Below, one piece after another: positions 50,953 to 59,824 of a DNA stretch of 64,000 bases; the stretch's first letter is position 1; each line of letters begins with the position of its first letter. Source of the stretch: CALRWV02 sp943371965 (lineage in GTDB: Bacteria; Bacteroidota; JABWAT01); the NCBI GenBank assembly GCA_943371965.1, contig CALRWV020000003.1, positions 186,001-250,000 of the forward strand, in the 5' to 3' direction. The notes under the pieces are model-generated. The model worked only from the letters and a program-made list of their open reading frames with translations, was not told the origin of the DNA and made no database searches. Made by a program: the position numbers and the translations under genes.

Positions 50953-51609
50953 ATGAAAAGTGCATTATTGGTTGGATCTACTGGATTGGTTGGTTCTCAA
51001 CTTCTTCTATTACTTCTTGAAACTGAATATTATTCAAAAGTTTCAATACTTGTTAGAAAACCTGTAGAGTTGGTTCATCCAAAATTGACTGTTCACGTTG
51101 TTGATTTTGATTTTCTTGATAAATACAAAAGTTTAATTGAAGCTGACGATATTTTCTGTTGTCTTGGAACTACCATTAAAACTGCCGGTTCACAATATGC
51201 TTTTTATAAAGTTGATTACGAATATTCTGCTGCAATTGCCAGAATTGCAAAAGAAAATGGAGCCACTTCCTTTTCACTTATCAGTGCAATGGGTGCGAAT
51301 AAAAATTCAACAATTTTTTACAACAGGGTAAAAGGTGAAATTGAATTTGCAGTTTCTGAAATTGGATTTGAAAAAGTATTGATTTACCGGCCTTCACTTT
51401 TATTGGGTGAAAGGAAAGAATTCAGGCTTGGCGAAAAAATTGGAGTTTTTTTCGCACCAATTTTAAATCTTTTTCTGATTGGATCATTGAAAAAATATAA
51501 ACCGGTTCAAGCGGAAACCGTTGCGAAATCGATGTTCCAAAATGCGGTTTCTGATCAAATTGGATCCTTTATTATTGAATCGGACAAAATTCAGGATACA
51601 GGGAAATAA
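50953..51609 (+). CDS. NAD(P)-binding protein, atypical SDR (HTATIP2/YbjT-like)
   Basis: The 218-residue protein is a Rossmann-fold oxidoreductase-like protein. It starts with the nucleotide loop 'ALLVGSTGLVGSQLL' (GxxGxxG), then 'VSILVRKPVEL', 'DDIFCCLGTTIKTAGS' and the catalytic-like segment 'SFSLISAMGANKNSTIFYNRVKGEIE' with Tyr and Lys (YNRVK). 'IYRPSLLLGERKEFRLGE' is typical of the HTATIP2-like group. Enzymatic substrate unknown. The next gene starts directly after its stop codon (51609/51610). Confidence 0.85.
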   Translation: MKSALLVGSTGLVGSQLLLLLLETEYYSKVSILVRKPVELVHPKLTVHVVDFDFLDKYKSLIEADDIFCCLGTTIKTAGSQYAFYKVDYEYSAAIARIAKENGATSFSLISAMGANKNSTIFYNRVKGEIEFAVSEIGFEKVLIYRPSLLLGERKEFRLGEKIGVFFAPILNLFLIGSLKKYKPVQAETVAKSMFQNAVSDQIGSFIIESDKIQDTGK

Positions 51610-51993
51610 ATGGATCTGGATACACTAAGAAATTATTGTCTGTCAAAACCTGGGACATCAGAAGACTTTCCATTCGGTGAAGAAACTTTGGTATTCAAGG
51701 TTGGTTCAAAAGCATTTCTGCTGACGGATGTGGATACAGTTGAATCAATTAATTTAAAATGTGATCCTGAAAAAGCTATTGAGTTGCGTGAATCTTATGA
51801 AGACATTATTCCCGGTTATCACATGAACAAAAAACACTGGAATACAGTTTCTCTTAATGGAAGACTTCCAAATAAATTTATTTTTGAATTGATTGATCAT
51901 TCGTACGAAATGGTTGTGAAGGGAATGAGCAAATCGGAACAATTAAAAATTAAGAATGTGGAATTACGAATAAAAGAAAAAAAACATTCTTAA
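51610..51993 (+). CDS. MmcQ/YjbR-family protein with repeat-derived C-terminus
   Basis: This 127-residue protein has the MmcQ/YjbR fold (CyaY-like): 'LRNYCLSKPGTSEDFPFGEETLVFKVG', 'INLKCDPEKAIELRE', 'PGYHMNKKHWNTVSLNG' and 'LIDHSYEMVVKGMSKSEQ'. The family is annotated as DNA-binding or metal-binding, with no well-tested role. The last residues (about 112-127, LKIKNVELRIKEKKHS) are encoded by the left arm and loop of a dispersed inverted repeat (51941-52016), so the natural family end is probably near MSKSEQ and the repeat has replaced or extended it. Confidence 0.85.
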   Translation: MDLDTLRNYCLSKPGTSEDFPFGEETLVFKVGSKAFLLTDVDTVESINLKCDPEKAIELRESYEDIIPGYHMNKKHWNTVSLNGRLPNKFIFELIDHSYEMVVKGMSKSEQLKIKNVELRIKEKKHS

Positions 51994-52016
51994 TTCCTCA
52001 TTCTAAATTCCCAATT
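51941..52016. repeat. AATTAAGAATG-type inverted repeat overlapping the MmcQ gene
   Basis: Arms 51941-51971 and 51986-52016 match at 25 of 31 bases in inverted orientation, loop 14 bases. The 24 bases at 51948-51971 recur at 59696-59719 with one difference, so this is a dispersed family. The mmcQ stop codon lies in the right arm. Confidence 0.75.
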
Positions 52017-52024
52017 CAAACACC

Positions 52025-52714
52025 TCATCCCTCAAATTTATATCCTGTACCATGAACTGTTAGAATGTATTGAGGATGTTTTAAATTTGGTTCCAGTTTT
52101 TGTCGTAACCATGCTACGTGAACATCAACAGTTCTGGTAGTTGGCATTTCACCATAACCCCAAACTTCATTCAGCAATTCTTCACGTGAAACTGCATTTC
52201 CACGTTTCAAAATGAAGTATTTAAGCAATCTGAATTCCTGAGCTGAAAAATCGAGTTTTGTTTCAGAATTGAAAACTTCTGCTTTCTTAAAATCCACTTT
52301 GATGGTTCCAAATTTATAGTAATCCAGATTTTTGTCATCCTGTTTTTGTGGAATCCGGCGCAGAATAGCTTCCAACCGTGCAAGAAGTTCCATCATTTCA
52401 AACGGTTTTGTCAGGTAATCATCAGCACCGAGTTTGAGTCCCAGAACTTTATCAATAACCTGACCACGTGCTGTTAGCATTATAACCGGAGTTTCTATTC
52501 CTTTTGAACGCAAATCACGGACAATATCAAATCCATTTTTCTTTGGAAGCATTACGTCAAGTATGATGATATCAAATGAAGACTGTTGTGCAATTTCAAA
52601 ACCCTGATTTCCATCCATTGAAGATTCCACAGAAAAGCCTTCATTGGTTAGACGGTCTGTCAAAGTCAAAACCAATCCGGGTTCATCTTCAATCAGTAAA
52701 ATTTTTGTTGCCAT
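52025..52714 (-). CDS. Response regulator, OmpR/PhoB type
   Basis: The 229-residue protein has a receiver domain (1-120: acidic pocket 'LLIEDEPGLVL', phosphoacceptor Asp in 'DIIILDVMLPKKNG', Thr in 'VIMLTARGQ', Lys in 'YLTKPFEMME') and a winged-helix output domain (about 130-228, 'FSAQEFRLLKYFILKRGNAVSREELLNEVWGYG', 'RTVDVHVAWLRQKLE', 'ILTVHGTGYKFEG'). All phosphorylation residues are present. It is downstream of the histidine kinase on the same strand, separated by 92 bases of phrase-type repeat, and is its probable partner. Confidence 0.95.
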   Translation of the reverse strand: MATKILLIEDEPGLVLTLTDRLTNEGFSVESSMDGNQGFEIAQQSSFDIIILDVMLPKKNGFDIVRDLRSKGIETPVIMLTARGQVIDKVLGLKLGADDYLTKPFEMMELLARLEAILRRIPQKQDDKNLDYYKFGTIKVDFKKAEVFNSETKLDFSAQEFRLLKYFILKRGNAVSREELLNEVWGYGEMPTTRTVDVHVAWLRQKLEPNLKHPQYILTVHGTGYKFEG

Positions 52715-52721
52715 TTAAAAA

Positions 52722-52755
52722 TAATGAGTAATTTGTAATGAGTGATGTGTAATGT
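52722..52755. repeat. AATGAGTAATTTGTAATGAG phrase repeat
   Basis: Short phrases (AATGAGTAA, TAATGAGTGATG, TAATGTGAG) follow one another between the histidine kinase and response-regulator genes. It is the same phrase type as at 27587-27615, 45303-45330 and 61308-61350. Confidence 0.5.
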
Positions 52756-52806
52756 GAGAACAATAAGAAGACTTTTCCATTCTCGATTGTCAATTTTCGT
52801 TTCTCG

Positions 52807-54846
52807 TTATGTTGACCGTTGTTTGATTGGAATTTCAATAGTGAATACACTTCCAACACCAACTGTACTTTCAACTGAAACTTTTCCGTAATGATTTTCG
52901 ATAATATTTTTCACAAGGCTTAATCCCAAACCACTGCCCTGAATTTGATCGTCCTGAGTATTTTTTCCCCTGTAAAACGGATCAAATAAAAATGGCAAAT
53001 CCATTGGTTGAATTCCGATTCCATTATCTATGACCTTGATGATAACGGAATTATCGGTCCCAACTGCTTTCAGAGTAATGATTTTATTATCCTTCGAATA
53101 TTTAATAGCATTTGAAAAAAGATTGAACAGAACTGATTTAATGGAATTTCTGTCCACAGTTAATGAAGGTATAAAAGGGTCAATTTCCTTGTTCAAAACC
53201 ATATCCGGATATGGTACCGTGAGCAGAAATTCGTCGGCAACCTGATTCAAAAATGAAACTGTTTCAGTCAACTGGAAATTATAATTCATTTTCTGCGATT
53301 GGATTCCTGAATATTCCAAAACCTGTTCCACCATTTCAGACAACCTGCGACCCTGGTTCAAAATTAGGGATCCATAATTTTTTGATTGTTCAGGATTACT
53401 GACAACGCCATCAGATAAATTTTCTGCTGCAGATCTGATTACAGCAAGAGGAGTTCTGAGTTCATGCGAAACGGTTGCAACAAATTCCATCTGCTGATGT
53501 GCCAGTTCCTGTGACCTGTTTGCAGAAATTGCGACCAGAAGAATGCTTAATCCCAAAACCAATAAAATACTGAAACTGATCAATAAATTTCTTGTTCTGA
53601 CATTTGAGACTGCATTTTCAAGAGAACCATCGTGATGTCTGATTCCAAGCTTCCAGTTGGTACTGTTTGCATCCTGAAATAAAGATTGATCTGATAAAGT
53701 TACAATTTTAATTGTTGTGTTTTTAGAAGGAACGCTATTAAGAATATTCAAATCTCTTTCTGTTGTTTTCTCACTGAAAACTGTAGAAGTTGAATGGGTG
53801 GAATAACTGTAAGAATATCCTGAAGCTTGTTTCTTATTTCGTGTGGAGTTTTGTTTTTTAATAATATCAGTAGAAGGTTTTCCAGATGTGACAATTGAAA
53901 CTGACATGGAATTGCCTGATGGATTCAATGTCTCATTTATTTCACTTTTCTGAAAAAAGAGTTCTGGTGAAGGAAGGGAACTGAAAATAAAATCCTGTGT
54001 TTTCAGATTTGCAATGGGCGTTTCAAGATCAACCGATTTGAATTCCATATCAGAAATAGAAGAATCGGATTTGAAAAGGAATTTTGTCTGGTCAGCATTG
54101 TAAATTCCAATATTGTAGTCAATAACATTGTCTTTTATAAAATATGTTTTGGTTAGATCCGGAATTAAATGATCAGATAAGATAGAACGGTCAAGTTCAA
54201 GAATTGTGTATGATGGTTTTTCGGAATGCGTCTTCAATGCATCAGAAATTGATTTTAATTGAAACGGGAAATTTGAGATGACAATAAAAGGATATTCTTC
54301 AACAATCAACCCATGTACAGCATAATAAACAGTTGCAGATTTATCCTTGGTTAAAGGAAACAACTTGTTTTTCAAAACACTGAAATAAGATGGCCAGTTT
54401 TCGGAAACCATTTTTTGCAAAACTGTATCCATCTTTTGAAAATCAAAATCTTCAGAAGATGATTTTCCGGAAACAAAATAAATTGATTTTACAAGTGAAG
54501 GATATTTTGTTTCAGATTTCCAGGAATTGTAGGCAGAAATAAGTTTGTAATAATTGTCTTTCGATTCTGATTCGACAAATACTTTTCTGAATATCCTGAA
54601 TGGTTCGGAAAGTTCACGGTCAAAATCTTCCGCCATTCTATTTGATGCAAATTTGAGAGAAGCACGAAGGCGTTCCTTTTCACCCTCACTTAACTGACCT
54701 AACCATTGGTATTGGAACCATGCCAATAACGGCATCAGTAAAAGAAGAAAAACTACAAACAGGATCATGACCGGATATTTCTTTGTTCCTATCCTGATTC
54801 TGTTGTTTGCCAGAAAATTAATAATGCTGTGATAAATATTTTTCAT
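52807..54846 (-). CDS. Sensor histidine kinase
   Basis: The 679-residue kinase has an N-terminal membrane helix (about 25-48), a large periplasmic sensor region (about 50-430), a second helix (about 430-452), a HisKA domain with 'FVATVSHELRTPLAVIRSAA' (His near 464) and a HATPase domain (N box 'LFNLFSNAIKYSKD', G1 'VIDNGIGI', G2 'GSGLGLSLVKNII'). There is no HAMP or PAS domain visible. It is probably the partner of the OmpR-type regulator downstream. The periplasmic region resembles no family I know, so the signal is open. Gene order and strand are kinase first, then regulator. Confidence 0.94.
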   Translation of the reverse strand: MKNIYHSIINFLANNRIRIGTKKYPVMILFVVFLLLLMPLLAWFQYQWLGQLSEGEKERLRASLKFASNRMAEDFDRELSEPFRIFRKVFVESESKDNYYKLISAYNSWKSETKYPSLVKSIYFVSGKSSSEDFDFQKMDTVLQKMVSENWPSYFSVLKNKLFPLTKDKSATVYYAVHGLIVEEYPFIVISNFPFQLKSISDALKTHSEKPSYTILELDRSILSDHLIPDLTKTYFIKDNVIDYNIGIYNADQTKFLFKSDSSISDMEFKSVDLETPIANLKTQDFIFSSLPSPELFFQKSEINETLNPSGNSMSVSIVTSGKPSTDIIKKQNSTRNKKQASGYSYSYSTHSTSTVFSEKTTERDLNILNSVPSKNTTIKIVTLSDQSLFQDANSTNWKLGIRHHDGSLENAVSNVRTRNLLISFSILLVLGLSILLVAISANRSQELAHQQMEFVATVSHELRTPLAVIRSAAENLSDGVVSNPEQSKNYGSLILNQGRRLSEMVEQVLEYSGIQSQKMNYNFQLTETVSFLNQVADEFLLTVPYPDMVLNKEIDPFIPSLTVDRNSIKSVLFNLFSNAIKYSKDNKIITLKAVGTDNSVIIKVIDNGIGIQPMDLPFLFDPFYRGKNTQDDQIQGSGLGLSLVKNIIENHYGKVSVESTVGVGSVFTIEIPIKQRST

Positions 54847-55056
54847 CTTTTTAATTCAGAAAGTTCAAATCAGATTTTCAATTTGCAGAAACATCCGCAA
54901 TTCAAAAGTACCACAACCTACCTTCCAATTCAATTGTTTTATGACCATGCAAGTTGATTTTACAAATTTTACAACTGTTTAGCATCGTCTTAACAACTCG
55001 AAAAAATATTTGGAGTAAACTTGCAGTGAAGAAAACATAACTTGAAAGGAACATAA

Positions 55057-55605
55057 ATGAAAAATAAAATTATTGCATCAATTATTATCAATTTGACTAT
55101 CATGTTTGCATTAAATGCTCAACAAATAGTCCGCTTTAAAGCTGAGCCGGGAAAAACGTTCATGATCAATGAAATTCATGCGATGGTCATTACTGAAGGT
55201 GAAAAGACAACTGTAAAATTTGTTGCACCGCTTGATACCAGAAATCCCAAATATAAAGAAATTGATGTTCAGGTTGGTGATGAAGTTGCCATGGTAAATG
55301 GGAAGAAAGTAAAAGCCGCTAAAGATATTGAAGACGCCTACAAAGCATTGAAAGTAGGTGAAATTCTGAAACTTGGTCTTAAACGTGAAGGAAATGCAGT
55401 TTTGGTTTCCATTGAAAAAGCGGATGAAAAAGACATGCCGAAAGGAATGGAAATTAGACGTGAAATCGGGTCGGATGGTAAAGAAAAAGTAACAGACGGT
55501 AACGGCAAGGAAATTAAAGTGAAAAATGGAAAAGCAATTATCAATGGAAAAGAAGTTGATTTAAGTAAACCTCCAAAAGATGCGAAAATTGAAATAGAAG
55601 ATTGA
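55057..55605 (+). CDS. Secreted PDZ-like domain protein
   Basis: The 182-residue protein has a signal peptide (MKNKIIASIIINLTIMFALNAQ). A PDZ-like core occupies about residues 65-125: 'YKEIDVQVGDEVAMVNGKKVKAAKDIEDAYKAL', 'GEILKLGLKREGNAVLVSIEKA'. After it comes a short Lys/Gly/Asp-rich tail with 'VTDGNGKEIKVKNGKAIINGKEVDL'. There is no protease domain, so it is a stand-alone PDZ-type protein, perhaps an adaptor or regulator of an envelope protease. It is divergent from the histidine kinase and could belong to its regulon (inferred). Confidence 0.7.
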   Translation: MKNKIIASIIINLTIMFALNAQQIVRFKAEPGKTFMINEIHAMVITEGEKTTVKFVAPLDTRNPKYKEIDVQVGDEVAMVNGKKVKAAKDIEDAYKALKVGEILKLGLKREGNAVLVSIEKADEKDMPKGMEIRREIGSDGKEKVTDGNGKEIKVKNGKAIINGKEVDLSKPPKDAKIEIED

Positions 55606-55648
55606 TGATTTGTGATGTCACTTAAATATTCAATAGCAAATAAATTCA

Positions 55649-55772
55649 TGTCATGCTGTCCATTGGACTCCTTCGGAGAATGGAATGAAGCATCTCACCG
55701 CAAATCGAATTTCGGATTACTCGATGAACATTCAGATTCTTCATTCCGTCTTTGGACGGATTCAGAATGACA
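55649..55772. repeat. TGTCAT...ATGACA inverted repeat, second copy of the TCATTCTGA family
   Basis: TGTCATGCTG at 55649-55658 and CAGAATGACA at 55763-55772 are the ends; inside, GGAATGAAGCATCT at 55682-55695 mirrors AGATTCTTCATTCC at 55734-55747, each with one mismatch. Inner hairpins CCGTC-TTTG-GACGG (55746-55759) and TCCTTCGGA also occur. It shares wording with 34867-34936. Confidence 0.7.
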
Positions 55773-55817
55773 GGTAATCTTTTTTGTTTCGTAATTTGGT
55801 AAATAAAGGAAACTGAA

Positions 55818-57308
55818 TTGAATCACATAAAATATTTACTTCTATCATTTGTATTGTTAATTGGCACTGATGTTTTTTCACAGTCGGGTTCTATGTACAA
55901 TCAGCGTGATGATCAGTACCGGATTTTGGGTTTGAAACGTGCTAAATCAGCTTTCGACAATGCAAAAAGTGATTACGATAGACAAAAACTGCTGTTTGAA
56001 AAACAAATGATTTCACAGTCGGAGCTTGACCGGGCAAAAAGCAACAGTGCAGATGCTGAGGTGAATTATCTTCAATCACTTTTGGCTGTGATGTTTGAAC
56101 AGCAATATGTAACCATTTCAAAAGCTATAAAATATCAGGAACCGAACGGAAAAAAACATGTTAGGCTGACAGTTGAAAATCTTTCAGGCGGAACGGAAGA
56201 ATTCAAAAAACTTGTCAACATGGATGATGAAGTTTTTAAAACTTTGCGGCTTGACGCCATTACCGGAATTTATATTTCCCTCCAAAATGCCGACGGTTCA
56301 GTCATCAGCAATCCTTACGAAGCTAAAATTAATGAATTGGTTTACGGTCACCCAACCAATATTGATTTTGTACTTCTTCAGGATGTTGATGCTGTAACTG
56401 TAAGCATGATTTATGGAAAGGGAACCCAACGGAATTTAAAATTATTTCTGCAGAAGGATGCATCAGTTAATAAAGTGATTTTGAACTCGGAACAATTTTC
56501 GCAGGAAGTTGATCTGGGCGGTTCTGCCACATTCAATTTCTCTCTTGAATTATTCAGCGGTGTTGACAATACGTTTAAACTTGAAGTTGTAAATCTTCCA
56601 CAGCAGATCAATAAATATTTTCTTGATCCCGCAAATTCTGCAAGATTGAGTCAAATCAAATTTTCAGAAAACACCCGCACCAAACAGGCAGGATTGAAGA
56701 TTTTCCTTCCCGACCGTCCTACAGAAGAAATTCAAATGGACAAGCCAATTTCGTTTTATGTTTTGGTTCTTCCTGCAGAAGTTGCTTCAACAATCAAAGA
56801 TTTAAACAAGATCTGGACAAAGCAGGAAATTGACGCATTGAATGTTGGATATCTTAAGCTTGAATTGGTCCCGAGAGGAACCGGAAAGCTGATTGTTAGA
56901 GCACAACAGTTATATTATGCAATTACTCCAGGAAATTATGTTGAAATGAAATTGGATGTAGTGAATGATGGATCAAGAAAACTGAACAATGTAAAAGTTG
57001 ATGCTGATCCTCCATTGAACTGGAAAAAGAATGTTGATCCGCAGGTTGTATCCAATCTGGAGATTAACGAAGAAAAAACTTTGAACCTGACTTTCACACC
57101 TCCTGCCGATGTTTCTGTTGGTAAATATGAAATCAGATTGCGTTCAACTTCGCTTTCAAATGAACAGCAGGTAACTGCAGAAGATAAAATCGTTACAGTC
57201 GAAATTGTACCGGAATCGAACTTCTGGGGAACAGCATTTCTAGTGCTGCTAATTGTCGGTTTGGTTGGAGGAATGGTAGTTTTCGGAATCAAACTATCGA
57301 GAAAATAA
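55818..57308 (+). CDS. NEW3-domain membrane protein with MFP-like coiled-coil hairpin
   Basis: This 496-residue protein has a signal peptide (MNHIKYLLLSFVLLIGTDVFSQ). A helical hairpin follows (about 35-90: LGLKRAKSAFDNAKSDYDRQKLLFEKQ-type sequence, then 'SELDRAKSNSADAEV') that resembles the alpha-hairpin of membrane-fusion proteins. A beta-rich middle part comes next, then a NEW3 domain (about 370-465, 'PGNYVEMKLDVVNDGSRKLNNV', 'TLNLTFTPPADVSVGKYEI') and a C-terminal membrane helix (about 468-492). The start codon is TTG 55818, preceded by AAAGGA (55806-55811); the next ATG (about codon 27) would lose the signal. It heads an operon with an ABC ATPase and two permeases, so it is probably their extracytoplasmic partner. 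Confidence 0.8.
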   Translation: MNHIKYLLLSFVLLIGTDVFSQSGSMYNQRDDQYRILGLKRAKSAFDNAKSDYDRQKLLFEKQMISQSELDRAKSNSADAEVNYLQSLLAVMFEQQYVTISKAIKYQEPNGKKHVRLTVENLSGGTEEFKKLVNMDDEVFKTLRLDAITGIYISLQNADGSVISNPYEAKINELVYGHPTNIDFVLLQDVDAVTVSMIYGKGTQRNLKLFLQKDASVNKVILNSEQFSQEVDLGGSATFNFSLELFSGVDNTFKLEVVNLPQQINKYFLDPANSARLSQIKFSENTRTKQAGLKIFLPDRPTEEIQMDKPISFYVLVLPAEVASTIKDLNKIWTKQEIDALNVGYLKLELVPRGTGKLIVRAQQLYYAITPGNYVEMKLDVVNDGSRKLNNVKVDADPPLNWKKNVDPQVVSNLEINEEKTLNLTFTPPADVSVGKYEIRLRSTSLSNEQQVTAEDKIVTVEIVPESNFWGTAFLVLLIVGLVGGMVVFGIKLSRK

Positions 57309-57368
57309 AATATTTGAAAAATGAATGGAAAATAGTGAGTAGTGAATAGTAACAAACCAAAAAAAAAT

Positions 57369-57417
57369 ATTTCGTCATGGTGAGTCCGTCAGCTGACGGA
57401 TCGGACCATGACGAAAT
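57369..57417. repeat. 49-base nested palindrome
   Basis: ATTTCGTCATGGT at 57369-57381 is perfectly inverted at 57405-57417; inside it is the perfect 16-base palindrome TCCGTCAGCTGACGGA at 57385-57400. The spacer pieces are 3 and 4 bases. It is between the NEW3 and ATPase genes and should form a long hairpin on the transcript. Confidence 0.8.
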
Positions 57418-57500
57418 AACTCATACTTCGACTGTGCTTAGTATTATTCTTTCTCACGTCTCACGACTGGCGTATCACGAATTTAATCAAAGGAGCAAAA

Positions 57501-58262
57501 ATGGAAATCACAAATCATGAACAGAAACCGGTTATAGAAGCCATCAATCTAACCAAAAGATATGAGGATGGGAATCTTGCATTGGATCATGTTTCATTTG
57601 CAGTTTATCCCGGTCAGATTTATTCGATGCTGGGAGGAAACGGAGCCGGAAAAACAACAACTATCAATCTGTTTCTGAATTTTATTGATCCATCAGAAGG
57701 AGAAGCAAAAGTTGATGGAATTGTGACTCATCTTGAACCACTAAAAGCCAAGCAGAAAATTGCATTTGTTTCTGAAAATGTAATGCTGTATCCGAATTTC
57801 ACTGCTTTTCAGAATCTGGATTTCTTTTCAAAACTGGGCGGAAAGTTGAATTACACCAAAGAAGATTATAAAAAAGTACTGAACCGAGTTGGTTTACAGG
57901 AAGATGCACATAACAAAAAACTGAAAGGTTTTTCTAAAGGAATGCGTCAGAAATGCGGAATTGCAATTGCAATTCTGAAAGATGCTCCAGCGATTATACT
58001 GGATGAACCAACTTCCGGTTTGGATCCGAAAGCGGGAATTGAATTTATCAGTTTGCTGGAAGAGCTGAGAAATGAAGGAAAAGCAATTTTGATGTCAACC
58101 CATGATATTTTCCGTGCAAAGGAAATTTCTGATTGGATTGGAATCATGAACAACGGTAAACTGGTATATCACCAGCCGAAAGAATCTTTCATCAATGAAG
58201 ACATCGAGAAACTGTATGTCGATTACATGGAAGGTTATATGATGGAAACGGCTTCAGTTTAA
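57501..58262 (+). CDS. ABC transporter ATP-binding protein
   Basis: The 253-residue ATPase has Walker A 'MLGGNGAGKTTTINLFL', signature 'LKGFSKGMRQKCGIAIA' (the Ser-Lys-Gly variant of LSGGQ common in ABC-2 transporters), Walker B 'AIILDEPTSGLD' and the switch His in 'MSTHDIFRAKEI'. All catalytic residues are present. It is followed by two ABC-2 permeases (12 bases to the first), so it powers this transporter or a membrane-extrusion step. Confidence 0.93.
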   Translation: MEITNHEQKPVIEAINLTKRYEDGNLALDHVSFAVYPGQIYSMLGGNGAGKTTTINLFLNFIDPSEGEAKVDGIVTHLEPLKAKQKIAFVSENVMLYPNFTAFQNLDFFSKLGGKLNYTKEDYKKVLNRVGLQEDAHNKKLKGFSKGMRQKCGIAIAILKDAPAIILDEPTSGLDPKAGIEFISLLEELRNEGKAILMSTHDIFRAKEISDWIGIMNNGKLVYHQPKESFINEDIEKLYVDYMEGYMMETASV

Positions 58263-58274
58263 AGGAATCAAACC

Positions 58275-59684
58275 ATGTTTAAAATTATTTTCGAAAAAGA
58301 ACTGAAAGAAATACTGTCATCTTCAAAATTTATCATAACCTTTGGAGTTTGCTCACTTCTGATCATCCTTTCGTTTTATGTGGGTGCAGAAGGATATAAA
58401 ATGTGGGAATCGCGTTACAATTCACAGGTATCTGAAAATCTGAGACAAATGTCGGGTCTAACAGATTGGCGCAGAATCAACCACAATGTTTATCTTCCTC
58501 CTCAACCGTTGGCGGCCTTGGTAAACGGAATTTCAAATGATATTGGTCAAACCATGGCTATCCGCGGGACAGGAGAACTGAAAGCAGTTGACAGTCAGTT
58601 TCAGGAGAATCCGCTGTTTGCAGTTTTTAAATTTCTGGATCTTGAATTTATTTTCCAGATTATTCTTTCTCTTTTTGCCATTTTATTTGCATACAATGCC
58701 ATCAACGGTGAAAAGGAAATGGGAACATTGAAACTATCCTTTGCAAATTCACTGCCGAAAGACAGTTATATTTTGGGAAAATTGGCAGGATATCTGACAG
58801 CGATAGTAATTCCGCTTTTGATTCCGGTTATGATCGGATTTCTGATTCTTCTTGTTATGGGAATTCCATTGACAACTTCTGAATGGATTCGGCTTCTCTT
58901 GATAATTGGTGGAGGAATATTATACTTTGGGGTATTTCTGACACTGTCCATTTTTGTTTCTTCACTCACGCAAAAATCCTCTTCATCATTTCTCATTCTT
59001 CTTGTCATCTGGATTTTTTCAGTTCTTATTTTACCAAGAACTTCGGTTTTACTTGCAGGAAATTTTGTTGATGTTCCTTCAGTTGATGAAATCGCAGCAA
59101 AGAAATTCCGCAATCAGTCGCAATTGTGGTCAGAGGATATGAAAAAGTTGAATACTTTCAAACCGAATTCGGAAGACCCCCAACAGGCGATGAAAGAGTT
59201 TCAGGAAAACATGCAGAAAATCTCATCTGAACGGAATGCTAAAATGATGGAGTTCAATTCAAAACTGAATGAAGTCCGTTCCAATAAACAAGCTGAACAG
59301 GAAAAACTGGCTTTCCTTTTTTCACGGATTTCACCGGCATCTTCTTTCTCATTGGCAATGATGGCTCTTGCAGGTTCATCATTGAGATTGCAGGATGAAT
59401 ATTTGAAAAATGCACAGAATTATCAGGAAACTTTCCGGCAGTTTATGAAAGAAAAAACAGGTTCAGACAATGCAATGGGTGGACTATTTATTCTGAGAAT
59501 CGGCAACAATGAAGAAAAACCGAAACCAATTGATCCGAATGAAATTCCCAAATTCAATTATCAAAAACCCGAATTGGCAGGAATTATGCAGGATGCAACT
59601 TTGGATTTCGGATTGTTGCTTTTGTTCAACCTCGTCTTTTTTGCCGGAAGCTATATTGCGTTTATGAAATACGACGTAAGATGA
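58275..59684 (+). CDS. ABC-2-type permease, first copy
   Basis: The 469-residue protein has an N-terminal helix ('FIITFGVCSLLIILSFYVG'), an extracytoplasmic loop (about 40-115), four more helices (about 125-265), a second long extracytoplasmic region (about 275-435, Lys/Glu/Gln-rich, helical) and a last helix ending 'YIAFMKYDVR'. This plan resembles ABC-2 permeases of the NosY/Gld/DUF3526 type. It is paralogous to the next permease, sharing NGIxNDIGxxxxI, AVFxxxDxxFIFxI and the final YDVR. The ATPase precedes it by 12 bases; repeat DNA separates it from its paralogue. Confidence 0.85.
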   Translation: MFKIIFEKELKEILSSSKFIITFGVCSLLIILSFYVGAEGYKMWESRYNSQVSENLRQMSGLTDWRRINHNVYLPPQPLAALVNGISNDIGQTMAIRGTGELKAVDSQFQENPLFAVFKFLDLEFIFQIILSLFAILFAYNAINGEKEMGTLKLSFANSLPKDSYILGKLAGYLTAIVIPLLIPVMIGFLILLVMGIPLTTSEWIRLLLIIGGGILYFGVFLTLSIFVSSLTQKSSSSFLILLVIWIFSVLILPRTSVLLAGNFVDVPSVDEIAAKKFRNQSQLWSEDMKKLNTFKPNSEDPQQAMKEFQENMQKISSERNAKMMEFNSKLNEVRSNKQAEQEKLAFLFSRISPASSFSLAMMALAGSSLRLQDEYLKNAQNYQETFRQFMKEKTGSDNAMGGLFILRIGNNEEKPKPIDPNEIPKFNYQKPELAGIMQDATLDFGLLLLFNLVFFAGSYIAFMKYDVR

Positions 59685-59695
59685 AAACAATTGAG

Positions 59696-59747
59696 AATTA
59701 AGAATGTGGAATTAAGAATGTTTTGTCTCCTCTCCCCGTGGGAGAGG
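59696..59747. repeat. AATTAAGAATG copy joined to a CCTCTCCC hairpin
   Basis: Bases 59696-59719 match 51948-51971 at 23 of 24. Next to it, CCTCTCCC at 59729-59736 pairs with GGGAGAGG at 59740-59747 (loop CGT), followed by ATTAAGGTGAGGG. Two different repeat types are thus side by side in the spacer between the paralogous permeases. Confidence 0.65.
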
Positions 59748-59824
59748 ATTAAGGTGAGGGTTTTGTATTTGTTTTAACCTGACACCTGCAACCTGTTACC
59801 CATAAGAATTAACAAGGAGAAATC

